Of a stretch of DNA of 64,000 bases, positions 34,050 through 43,894 are shown piece after piece. The translations under genes and the position numbers were made by a program. The DNA comes from Ulota crispa (taxonomy: Eukaryota; Streptophyta; Bryopsida; Orthotrichales; Orthotrichaceae). The notes under the pieces were generated by a model. That model had not been told where the DNA came from. It searched no databases and worked only from the letters and a program-made list of their open reading frames with translations. The stretch spans positions 15,682,868-15,746,867 of the forward strand of contig OY987246.1 of assembly GCA_963920765.1 (NCBI GenBank), read 5' to 3'. Position 1 is the stretch's first letter, and each line of letters opens with the position of its first letter.

Positions 34050-36867
34050 ATGGCGCATTGGGACTCACAAGCAATGCCGATACTTCAAGTTCTGAGCTTA
34101 TTCATCCTCGTCTCTAGTGCAGGTAACAACAGCCAGTACATTGTTCTACCTTCTCATCCTCTAAGCAGGGTTTAAGGAGAGTTTAAGAGTCGTTTAAGCT
34201 TGATATAGAAACAATGACCCTGAGCGCCATTGCTATGATCGCGTGGCAATCTCTTTGTTCATTCTAATATACAAGTGGTCTGTTTCGTAGCGTAATGATT
34301 TTGGTTGTTAGAGTTAGATCATAAAGCTGGAACTTCGCTAGCATACGAGATTGCTGCAGTCTCTGCTGTTTATTGGTAATCTACGAAGCACCAGAATTTT
34401 TTGTGTGGCCATGGTGGTTTGCTCCAGTTCTAATGGGGACTCTCGATGAGCTTTTGTGTTTGTAATGTATGTAACAATGTTGACTTTAGGGGAGTTTTCT
34501 GACGTCTCTCACGCATTGGAAACGTGTCTATATCGCCGTTCCAGGAGCATCCATTGGGGTGAACTATGGAACATACGGAGACAACCTGCCACCACCGGCA
34601 CAAGCGGTGGCGCTCTTGAAAAAGTCCGGCGTCACGCAAGCGCGTATCTACGACACCAACCCGTCCGTGCTGAACGCCTTCCAAGGCTCCAACATTCAGC
34701 TGGTGGTGAGCGTGCGAAACGACGAGATCATAGGCATCGGGCAGGACAACGCCACGGCGTACAAGTGGGTGAACGACCGCATCGTGCCCTACGCCGCCAA
34801 GTGCAACATCACTGGCATAGCCGTGGGGAACGAGGTGCTCAGCTACGAGTCCAGCCAATCGCTGTTGCTGCTTCCGGCCATGAAGCTCATCCACACAGCT
34901 CTCGTGTCCTACAAACTCGACAGCCTGGTGAAAGTGACGACCCCGTGCTCCACTGATCTGCTGGTTTACAAGTACCCTTCTTCTGCTGGAGCATTCAACA
35001 CCAACTTCTCCAAGATCATGGAGCCCCTGGTGGATTTCCTCTCGGCAACTGGCTCCTTTTACTTCCTCAACGTGTACCCTCACAAGGAGTTTCAGCACAG
35101 TCAACAGAACATCACCCTGGAGTTTGCGCTTTTTCAACCGAACCCCGGAGTGTTGGACTCCGGCACTGGGTTCCTGTACACCAACGCTTTTGATTCCCTT
35201 CTGGATGCCACGTATGCTGCTTTGGCTAAACTGAACCGCACCGACCTGCAGATCGTGATCAGTGAGACAGGGTGGCCGTCGAATGGAGAGGCTTACGAGA
35301 AAGGCTTGTCTCCCGTGAACGCGCAGGTTTATAACTCCAACCTCGTGAAGCACGTGTTGAGCAAAGTGGGCAGTCCCGGGAGGCCCGGAGTGCTCATCAT
35401 CACGTACATTTATGAGCTTTTTAGTGAAGACAAACGGCAGGGGTCTCTGTCCACTCGCAGCATGGGCTTGTTCGGTATCGACATGGCGGCCGTGTATGCG
35501 GTGGATCTCTCGGGCAGCCAAGTCACCATCGTCAACCCTGGCAGTAGTAGTCACACGCCTGCGCCTGCTCCTCCCACTCGCACTTGGTGCGTTGCAAAGT
35601 CGGTATGTGACCTCTTCTCTTCCTTCTCCAGCACCATTTTGTGCTTCCGTTTTAGAGAAATTTTTGTTTTCTTTGCCATTATTTGGTCTCATTGTGAGAG
35701 GATTGTGTTTCAGAAAACTTGGTCTGAGTTTTTTGGTTTTGCTGTTCAGGATACCACTCAGGAGAATCTGCAAGCAGCACTTGACTACGCTTGTGGTCTT
35801 GGGCAAGCTGATTGTATGCCCATCCAATTAGGCCAGCCGTGCTTCTTGCCGAATACTCGCTTATCCCATGCATCCTATGCGATTAACAGCTACTACCAGA
35901 AGAACTCGAATGCACTTAACTCTTGCAACTTTCAGGGAACTGCAACAATCACAACGAAGGATCCAAGTGAGTTTTAATTTTCATACCCTGAATTAGCAAT
36001 CTTCGCATTTGCCAGCAATTGCTTTTCAACCAATTCCATTGAAAAAAATAACCATTATATTGTTGGTGTTTATAAAAACTTTGCCTAATTGAACTGGGTC
36101 GATGACTTCTGATACTACTCAAGTTGTTGACGAAACAGTTTTGTATTCAACCAAGCACTTCAATTCGGGCCACCTAGCAAAGTCGAGATTTTAGTTGGTT
36201 ACTAACCAACACATGCAGTTCTTTTCACAAATTCTGGTAGTGAAAAATTTAGCTCCGTAGTCTTCACGATGTGAGTTCAAGCCAGTTGGTCAGTTCAGTA
36301 ACATGAATCTGAGGAAAGAGGACAACTTTTTTCCTGTTATCCAGCGATCTTAAAATGGGCTAATTTTCGCATGATTTCTACCAAACGTTTTTTTACAGCT
36401 AAAAAACATGTGAACTATACAGTGTTAAATTTGAAAACTTCGGCTTTTTAGCAGTCTTTTTAGCCACTCGAGCCACAACATATAATCATGTGTGGGATAA
36501 CTGGTGTGAATTGTTTCAAAGGTCCACGCTATTCATTTCTAAGAGATCTAGTGCATAACTACAACCACGTGGTAAATGTGCAGGTTACACGAATTGTACT
36601 TTTCCATCGAGGTATGTCTATTTTCTTTCACAGTTAATGCGAACCACAATGCTTCTGCAACTTTTTCCTAATGGATCATCGTTTTTGTGGTACAAACATT
36701 ACTTAGAATCTAATGCTGGTTATTACTTTTCTATGTTTCTCTTGCATTTGTGCAGCACGCATTTAGGGGCAGGACAAACATCCTCAGCCAACTACGTTGC
36801 TCCAAAGTACGGGCTCTTGCTCTTATCAGCAGTTGCAGCATTGACGACAATTTTTAGCGCTAGATAA
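34050..36867 (+). CDS. GPI-anchored GH17 beta-1,3-glucanase with X8/CBM43 domain
   Basis: Exons 34050-34122, 34545-35602, 35750-35966, 36584-36611 and 36756-36867 give about 495 residues. Exon 1 encodes a signal peptide (hydrophobic VLSLFILVSSA). The GH17 domain begins IGVNYG (28-33). The acid/base Glu lies in AVGNEVL (E121) and the nucleophile Glu in ISETGWPSNG (E265). After a Ser/Pro/Thr linker, an X8 (CBM43) domain starts at WCVAK (about 372) with the usual spaced cysteines (ALDYACG, ADCMPIQ, PCF, CNF, NCTF). The C-terminus is hydrophobic (LLLLSAVAALTTIF), typical of a GPI-anchor signal. Such enzymes hydrolyse callose at the cell wall and plasmodesmata. An alternative start is ATG at 34074. 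Intron 2 (35603-35749) is 147 nt and open in frame, so its retention would still give a full-length protein. The long frame on the opposite strand is a shadow. Confidence 0.92.
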
Positions 36868-37742
36868 TGAATCTAGCTTGCCTTCAGTTTTTCCCAACCA
36901 GGGCAATAATCAATATTTTTGCTCAAGCAGACACTAAGCGGAGAAGGTTGTTACGCATTAACATCCGAAGATGTGCAAGTTTTGAAAATCCCTTCAACAA
37001 TTGGAAAACAGGATAGCATGGGGAATTAAAGCAACGTACCGCTAGTTTTAGGTACTCCATTATTTGAAGACCATGTACTCAACGTAGGCCCATTCTTGAA
37101 GGACAACAATTTTGATCAGGTACAGGGCATTATGAAAGTCTAGAGCATCTCGGCCCGCCCTTCCAGTGACACTATATTTTCTATCATCCTTATCATCAAT
37201 TTTCTTCTCGGCATTCTGTAGGTTTATGAAAAGGTTCACTTACACTAAAAATGAAGACTTTGCCATATAGACACTTTATTTGCCACATCGGTCTGCCGCG
37301 TGTATCAATAAACCAGGCGTGATTGATAGAGTTTTTATATTCTCTTGAAAAATGCATGTACTCAAACTGTATGCCATGGTTCATTAACATGAAAGTTTAC
37401 AAAGCAGAAGCTGACCTGTTTCACACTCTTCTCAGAATTACAAAATATAAAAATGTAGCATGCTCCTTATAAGACGACGAAATTGAAGCTGAGTTTCATG
37501 CATAAAAGTCAACAAAAACAGTGTAAGCAATAAGCACTCATTATCGATCCTTGTCCAAGAATATGGTCAACTACTTAACACAGTATTCTATTGAACATGT
37601 TAGATACTCTACTTCGATAATCTCTAAATATGTTAATGACTAATTACTCCCAAACTTACACAGAGCGTTTTGGGTTAGATTTTCAATAACATATACTCAT
37701 GGCGTCTAAACTAAGGTAGAAGCTTCTAAACGCGTGCAGGTC
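36868..37742. other. 3' flank of the beta-glucanase gene
   Basis: AT-rich non-coding DNA after the stop codon; nothing further recognised. Confidence 0.45.
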
Positions 37743-38076
37743 CTAAAATGGTGCACCTCAAATGTACTTTTTGTGCACATCTTATTCATAGCCCTTCAAC
37801 ATGGAGTATAATGGATTCATTTTGGTAAGCAAAATTATCATTGCGTACTTAAATTATCCTGATCAAGTATACCACAAATCAATTTCAAAAAAGAAGAATT
37901 TCATTTGTGGTGGATTCTTGAAGTGAATTTTCCTAGTTTTATATGATATTCTATTAAAAATAACTGGTAATGAATTTTTTTAAATAGATGAAGGAGATGT
38001 GTAGAGAACATCCATGCACATGTCTTCTCTTCAACAAAAAGGTTTCACAATTCTTTCTATAGAGTTTTTAGTGTTT

Positions 38077-38263
38077 GGGGGACAATGTCCAAATTATGTG
38101 AAAATTGATATTTCTTTATTAAATTCAGATTTTGGCATTTGCCCCTCACATGGTATGTACTTTTGGACATTTGAGCATGTGAGCATGATGGATCAATTAC
38201 TTTGCCAAAATCCAAATTTGATAAAGAAATATCAATTTTTACAAAATTTGGACATTGTCCCTC
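38077..38263. mobile_element. Foldback insert inside the large inverted repeat
   Basis: Ends GGGGGACAATGTCCAAATTA and AAATTTGGACATTGTCCCTC are inverted; further pairs (AATTGATATTTCTTTAT) extend the arms. It interrupts the left arm exactly before the central TTAA. About 187 bp. Confidence 0.7.
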
Positions 38264-38267
38264 TTAA

Positions 38268-38667
38268 CCCATTACGGACTATTTGACTAGTTTTTGGTCG
38301 ATTTTGACTCTTTTCAGTTTGTAGAGAGAGCATGTCAAGGAATTTGATGACATGGCAAAGGAGATGGATTTAGGGAATTGGAAAGTGAAGAGTTTAGGAC
38401 AATAACCATGTCAATTTGAGGTGGCATGTGGCTAGAGGGTTGAAAAAACTAAAAGAGTACCAAAAATACACCAATAAATGCAAAAAGATGGCCATAACAC
38501 CTAAAGAGTGAGCATAATTCATGATGCATAATACTAAATGCTGCAAGATACTTCCATTTGTATGGTCAGATTTGTGATAGACATTTGTATTCAATAATCC
38601 TAAAATGTCCCCCAAATGGAAATACAAAGGATTGCCCACCCCAAAATCGATCACGGTTGTTAAAGGG
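38268..38667. mobile_element. TTAA-family-like segment T13 (400 bp)
   Basis: TTAA at 38264-38267 and 38668-38671; ends CCCATTACGG and TTGTTAAAGGG resemble family termini but match each other imperfectly. Because it lies at the centre of a larger inverted repeat, it could simply be that repeat's loop. Confidence 0.45.
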
Positions 38668-39223
38668 TTAACACTAAAAGCTCTATAGAAAGAATTGTGA
38701 AACTTTTTTGGAGATGCTTGTTGAAGAAAAGACATGTGTATGGATGTTCTCTACACCTCTCCTTCATCAATGTTAAAAATTCATCACCAATTTTTTTACT
38801 AGAATATCATATAAAATAAGGAAAATTCACTTTAAGAATCCACCAGAAATGAAGTTTTTCTTTTTTGAGATTGATTTTTGGTATACTTGATTGGGATTAT
38901 GTAAGTATGCAATGATATTTTTTCTTACCAAAATGGACCAATTATACTTCATGTTTTATAAAAAAAACCTAGATGGCCCAAATGAGCCATTTGTAAGCAT
39001 TTGATACCCGACTGTACATTTGAGGTGGTGCACCATTTTAGAGCCCTATGGCCTTTCCACTTCAAAATTCATGACTAATTCCACAAAGCTCCAAAAAAAA
39101 TGAAACAACTTGGGTTAGATGCCAATTCCTTTTGTCTTTCAAAAAAAATTGAAAAATAAGAAGTTTTACCTCTCCAAAATTTGGTTTCAATTGTTAGATG
39201 CTACATTCATGTGCCTCCTAAGG

Positions 39224-39438
39224 TAGAGTGCTCTAATTCAATGTGGTGTTCTAATTTGGTGCACTTCTAGGAATAATTGACATGTTCCTTTGAATATCTA
39301 TTACTGTCATTGATGAGTTAGTGGGCTTACCAAATATGCTAAGCCCGCCTAACTCATCAATGACAATAACAGAAATTTGAAGAAACATGTCAATTATTCC
39401 TAGAAGTGCACCGAATCATAACATTCAATAGCACTCTA
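39224..39438. repeat. Foldback repeat, arms of about 95 bp
   Basis: TAGAGTGCTCTAATTCAATG...AGTGGGCTTA pairs with TAAGCCCGCC...AATAGCACTCTA; TTGGTGCACTTCTAGGAATA is perfectly inverted. A third, partial inverted copy of the outer arm lies at about 39656-39705, so the whole may be a larger element of about 490 bp. Confidence 0.7.
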
Positions 39439-39705
39439 CAGGCCTACCCTCTCTCCAACTAAAGAGTGTGGAATATTCCACACCCATCAGTAGCTAAGAG
39501 GACACTTAGTTGAATTTGTCAGAGAGTTTATGAAAGAGAGGCTGAGTTTAGTGCACATACGACAATGTGGGGGCCAGCCATGTTAGAAAATTTAATTAAA
39601 AAAAAAAAAAATCCGAGAGAAAGGCAGCCTCTCTTCAGGCTACTGAATGTTATGATTAGAACACCACACCGCACCAAATTAGAGCACACTACCTTACCTT
39701 ATAGC

Positions 39706-40584
39706 CTTGGGACTAAAAGACGAAATGCATCGTTCTTATGGTTACGAAGCTTGTGAATAACGGCCCAACAAAATTCCAAAACAGACTTTTTATACACGTA
39801 CTTTTCTTTTAAGAAAAACGTATCTAAACATCATATTTTCATTCCTAGTAAAATGACGTGCAATCTCATTATATAATTACAAATTTAGCCAAAAGTTCGC
39901 ATTCTTTTTTGTAAAACTTCATTTCAGCTATAAATTGCAGTACCAGAAAACACAATTCCAATACTAAAACCACAATAAAAAGCAACGAATTGAATATTGA
40001 TGATCCAGTTTTCTATTTTGTTTTTTGATTGTTTCCTATAGTACATTTGTAAAATTTGGTTCTACACATGCAGCACTCTTCATTTCTTATTTCAGAAGGT
40101 CAACATTAAATCCACAAGCTTTTCCATATGAATCATAATGCACGTACCAATTGTTCCAATTGCACGTGGCTTTTCTTCAACTTGCAAAAACAACACTTCT
40201 GACATTTTCATATGGCATGTGAAAACGTCTCAAACACGATCTTCTCCTTTACATTCTAATAAAGGAAATCATTCAGAGTTTTCAGGTAAAAGTAGGAAAA
40301 TCGGCAAGACCCTTGCCCACGTTGCAACCAAGACACGGATAGTGCGCAATACAAACTTCTATTATCTGATATTATATAGCCAAAGAAGTAGAGAAAGAAT
40401 GTGGTTAATCAGAGAAACATGTATAAGTAAAAAAGAATGTACAAATGATATCCAGAGCCACAAAGCTATGAGTGCCTGTTCAAAATAATTATGCAGAACG
40501 AGAGCACACAGTCTCTTACTAAAAACCCGTATGAAGGAATAGGACTCGACCGATGCAAACAGATCCAAGAGCAATTCTCAAGGC
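39706..40584. other. 3' flank of INO80C and intergenic DNA
   Basis: Non-coding, AT-rich. The first 100-200 bases next to the stop codon probably belong to the INO80C 3' UTR. Confidence 0.4.
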
Positions 40585-41161
40585 TTATTTCAAAACAACA
40601 GCTGCATTTCGAAGGGAGAGATAGCCTTGGATGGTATCTTCTGGTAAAGATCGAATCCCCTTGAACACTTCTGTGTTTGCGTAGCGTAGCTTTGTCCTTG
40701 GGTCTGTGTAAGGTGCCTGCATCACCGCATCCACCACATGAAGCCGAAACCACATCCCTTCGACTATGGCTTGAAGAATCTATAACAGTGTGCAACAAAG
40801 TTGCTGAAATGCAAATTTACCTCAAAACCAGTGATGTCGCAATACTTTTTGGCGGGGTACATAGACGGTGGAGCTTCAATACTTACATCTGAACATCAAC
40901 AAATCACATGGTACTTAGGATCAACCTTGGTAAAGAAAAGATTGATCAAATTAGGCAAAATACTTGCAGTGAGACCAGTTGTAGGCACGTACAGGTAGGC
41001 TCATCTGCGGGGTAGGAATAATAATTCTCAGCCTGAATGATCTGCTTAAGGTGCTTCCAATGACGTCCTCGAGTTTGGCCTTTAGGATACCGATCAGTCA
41101 GTTGCGTTTTCTTAAACGGAAGCACCGAAGGTAACAGCAAGTCGGGGTCGTTCAAATCCAT
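40585..41161 (-). CDS. INO80C: INO80 complex subunit C (IES6-like, YL1_C domain)
   Basis: Coding exons 40993-41161, 40821-40888 and 40585-40716 (read right to left) join in frame to 122 residues. The N-terminal half has [20 protein letters not shown] and [16 protein letters not shown]. The YL1_C domain follows with [36 protein letters not shown] and [12 protein letters not shown] at the end. This matches the small plant INO80C/IES6 proteins in length and in order of motifs. The protein is a subunit of the INO80 nucleosome remodeller, which moves and edits H2A.Z nucleosomes in the nucleus. A 5' untranslated exon probably ends at 42179 (donor GTATGC), followed by an intron of about 950 bp to the acceptor at 41227; the ATG at 41161 is the first in exon 2. 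The exon boundaries are strongly supported by uninterrupted family similarity across both coding junctions. Confidence 0.92.
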
Positions 41162-42178
41162 GGTTGTCACGCCCAAGTCTCCTCCACTAGTCTCCACTGA
41201 ATCCTTCCCAAAGCTGAAGTCTCTTTTCTGCAACCAGTATGCCTACTCATGAGAAACGATACGAGGAGTTTAATAGGGATGCATTGATTTTCAGGTCAAA
41301 GTCTCGTGATTGTGAAGAGACCAATGATATTTCAAAACCAGGATTGAACCTATAAATCCTCTTAAGGCTGGGTATTTGGAAGGGAGGGATAAAACAGAGC
41401 TCTGAGACAGAGGAAAAAAAAAAAAACGATGATTGGTTACAGCTACCAATGCACAAAACTACAGTATTTGGTGTAGAACGATACCGTGCCAATCGTAAAA
41501 CCCCGGCAACACAATAGAAAGTGGAAATCTACTTGCAGAACATACTGAAACTACTTTACTCTTGCCCCACTTGCCTTGAGATGTAAAGCCTCCACCGCCA
41601 ATTCACATGACCGTTTAAGTGTAAAAGATATTCGGAGGCACAAATCAAGACATGGCATTTTCAATTGATGACCCTTGCAACCCTCTGTTTCGGTATACAA
41701 AAAATAACCTAGAAACTATCGTACTACTAAAATCACAAGGACCTCTGTAATATCACATCGGCACCTTTGTAATATCACATACCGCCTCCAATTCCTGCCG
41801 TCAAAGCTCAAGACCTTCAAATCGCATCATATACCGATCACACTCCTTGAGTAGCCGCCAGAACTATTCGAATGTCAATAATCAGCCTTGCACGAATTCA
41901 AATTCAAAACACACGCTAATTGAAAGCAGATAAAGCTCTCGCATGAACAACTCTCTGCAGGCACACCAGCGATATTCTTAAGGACGATCGGAATTCTATT
42001 ATTTATAAAAAGATTACAATGCAAGACACCAACGCTCAATGCTTTTACTGCATTCAACGACTTCATACACCAAAAGCCAAGCAGTTCCAATGCGCTCGAA
42101 TTAAGACATGAGCAAACCCGGAGAAAAGCGCGGAGCGAGCACCTGGACGAAAGCAGGAACGGGCGGGAGAAAGCATAC

Positions 42179-42300
42179 CGAGTTGGAAGAACAGCGCCCC
42201 GCTGTAAGGCAGAGGAGCAGCGGGGAACTGTGAGAAAAAAAAAACTACGGGGAAGAGCGATGGGGAGAGCTGCTGCTGCAGATATCGCAACTTCAATGCT
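42179..42300 (-). other. Probable 5' untranslated first exon of INO80C
   Basis: GC-rich stretch ending in a good donor (CTCG|GTATGC, intron from 42178). The next acceptor on this strand (TTGCAG, 41227) opens the exon carrying the INO80C start codon. The upstream boundary is not defined; 42300 is only approximate. A telobox-like AGGGTTTT motif lies just upstream near 42318-42330. Confidence 0.5.
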
Positions 42301-42950
42301 GTGGCAGCGGGGAGAAAATTAGGGTTTTGGGGGAAGGGGACAGCAAAGACAGCATCGGTGGTTTGCGGAAATGGACGGGGCCAAAGGAATCTCTTTTCTT
42401 CTTTTTTTCAACCCGGGCTTGTTTTGGTTGAGAGCTCAAGCGTAGCTCCTTCAAATTTTGAGTGCCTCTACAAATACTGAGACCACTGCACTTGTAAGGT
42501 TACATTTTTCGACTATTGTACGCAATGGGAGCAATCACACGTACATGCGGCGGTGTTGGGCAAGCAGCACAAGTAGCTAGACTGCTGGAGGTTGAAGTCA
42601 CATTCCAACTCTTACGAGGAGGATGAGGAATCCATGTAAGCTTACGAGGAGCCGTGCGTTGTGATCGAGGAGGATGAGGAATGCATTTTCTGGATCTGGA
42701 CGTGACGGATACCCTCGACCATTACCAAATTTTCGTTGCTTGAACACATACGAAGTCACACCAAACTCGCCAACTGACGGTGATAACCATCCATCCTGTA
42801 AGTCTTCTCAACATGAGCTTGTTTTGGAGAACTCTGTTCTTTGTTGGTCCTGGACCCTTCCTGCTCATCAGCAACCCAAGATGGAGGATGGAACTGTAAC
42901 TTCATTTTTGTTGATGTGGTTAATTGTGTGGAAGATTGAGGTACTTTTAG
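42301..42950. promoter_or_regulatory. Presumed INO80C promoter region
   Basis: GC-rich next to the first exon. A direct repeat of GAGGAGGATGAGGAAT-type text occurs near 42615-42685. No start site can be placed. Confidence 0.3.
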
Positions 42951-42958
42951 TGTTTTGA

Positions 42959-43464
42959 CCCCTAAAGGACCAAGTCCCCTTTTGGGGGACAAATGGGATT
43001 TCGGGCATGTACCTATGGCTAAATTATTTTGCGTGATTTTTTTGATGAGGAATTCAAAGATTTACATGGGCATCTAATTTTTTCTTCATTCTAACATTCA
43101 TTGAAAAGGTTAAAAATGAATTTCCAAAAATGGGCGAGATCAAGCAGCCTGAAAACATTTTTAAAAATTGCATTTAAAAAATAAAAATATGAAATAGGTT
43201 CTTTAGACTTATATATACATAGGGAGCTTTGAATCATTCAATTTTCATTAATGAGATGAAAGTTACAAGAAGTTTTTGTTTACAAGTTGGTGTATTTTTA
43301 ACTTTTTCAATGAATGTTAGAATGAAGAAAATATTAGATGCCCATGTAAATCTTTGAATTCCACACCTTCAATAAAGTTTCAAATAATCACAAAAAGTAG
43401 ATTAGCTATAGGTACATGCCTGAAATCCATTTGTCCCCCGAGGGGACAGTTGGTCCTTTAGGGG
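42959..43464. mobile_element. TTAA-family element T8, self-complementary foldback form
   Basis: Left flank TTGA (42955-42958, one change from TTAA), right flank TTAA (43465-43468). Ends CCCCTAAAGGACCAAGTCCC and GGTCCTTTAGGGG. Unlike T3, its arms are inverted copies for about 160-180 bp (for example GGAATTCAAAGATTTACATG vs CATGTAAATCTTTGAATTCC), and the arm matches one end of T3. 506 bp. Confidence 0.82.
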
Positions 43465-43489
43465 TTAACATTTTCATGGCAACCTTTAA

Positions 43490-43716
43490 CCCGTAAACAA
43501 TAATAGGACATAGTATATATGCTATTGTATAATTGACATTTGTTACCAACAAGACATTTTAACTTGGGATCTCAAAAAGCTCACTAAGGATTGCATTGAT
43601 CTATTTTTCAACTTCTTTGTTGATCTTGAATGTAATAAAAGTGTGAATCCATTCCAAATACAAAAAAAACACCTTGTATTGTATTGGTCACAACGGCACG
43701 CTTACTTGTTTAAGGG
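43490..43716. mobile_element. TTAA-family element T9, short subfamily (227 bp)
   Basis: TTAA on both sides (43486-43489, 43717-43720). Ends CCCGTAAACAA and TTGTTTAAGGG. Homologous throughout to 2611-2836. It lies only 17 bases from T8. Confidence 0.82.
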
Positions 43717-43720
43717 TTAA

Positions 43721-43894
43721 TGAGTATAAGGGCCTATCAAAGCAATATCCTCTCACAACAAATTTCTTCATTTTACAATGCCCTTGGTCTTCCCTTGTAA
43801 TGTGTGCTTGAACACCACATTGCTTGCAATAGCTTGTAGTTTCTATGGAACATTTTGCAAGAGGTTGCATCTCTTCTGCTTGGATTTGCGACAT
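43721..43894 (-). pseudogene. Possible relic exon with Cys/His cluster, cut by a TTAA element
   Basis: An ATG at 43894 opens a frame containing TTSYCKQCGVQAHITRED, GHCKMKKFVVRGYC and DRPLY. The spaced Cys and His residues resemble a small zinc-binding stretch. The frame runs straight into the right end of the TTAA element at 43490-43716 and stops there. No flanking exon, splice site or family is recognised, so it may be a fragment of a gene or transposase, or chance. Confidence 0.2.

Larger units (their letters stand above)
37743..39042. repeat. Large inverted repeat, arms of about 340-370 bp
   Basis: Left arm 37743-38076 and right arm 38672-39042 are inverted copies along their length (outer end CTAAAATGGTGCACCTCAAA vs TTTGAGGTGGTGCACCATTT; inner end TTTTAGTGTT vs AACACTAAAA). 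Between them lie a foldback (38077-38263) and a TTAA-bounded segment (38268-38667). A transcript could form a very long hairpin. Confidence 0.8.

Noticed and set aside
34430..35827. A 465-codon open frame on the minus strand opposite the beta-glucanase gene
   Set aside because: It mirrors the GC-biased codons of the GH17 exon; no family motifs, while the plus strand has catalytic residues and splice sites.
38394..38735. A 113-codon minus frame across the large inverted repeat
   Set aside because: Crosses repeat boundaries and has no family features.
42603..42690. Duplicated GAGGAGGATGAGGAAT text as a possible coding exon with an acidic repeat
   Set aside because: Frames on either strand are short and unsupported; recorded only as a direct repeat in the INO80C upstream region.
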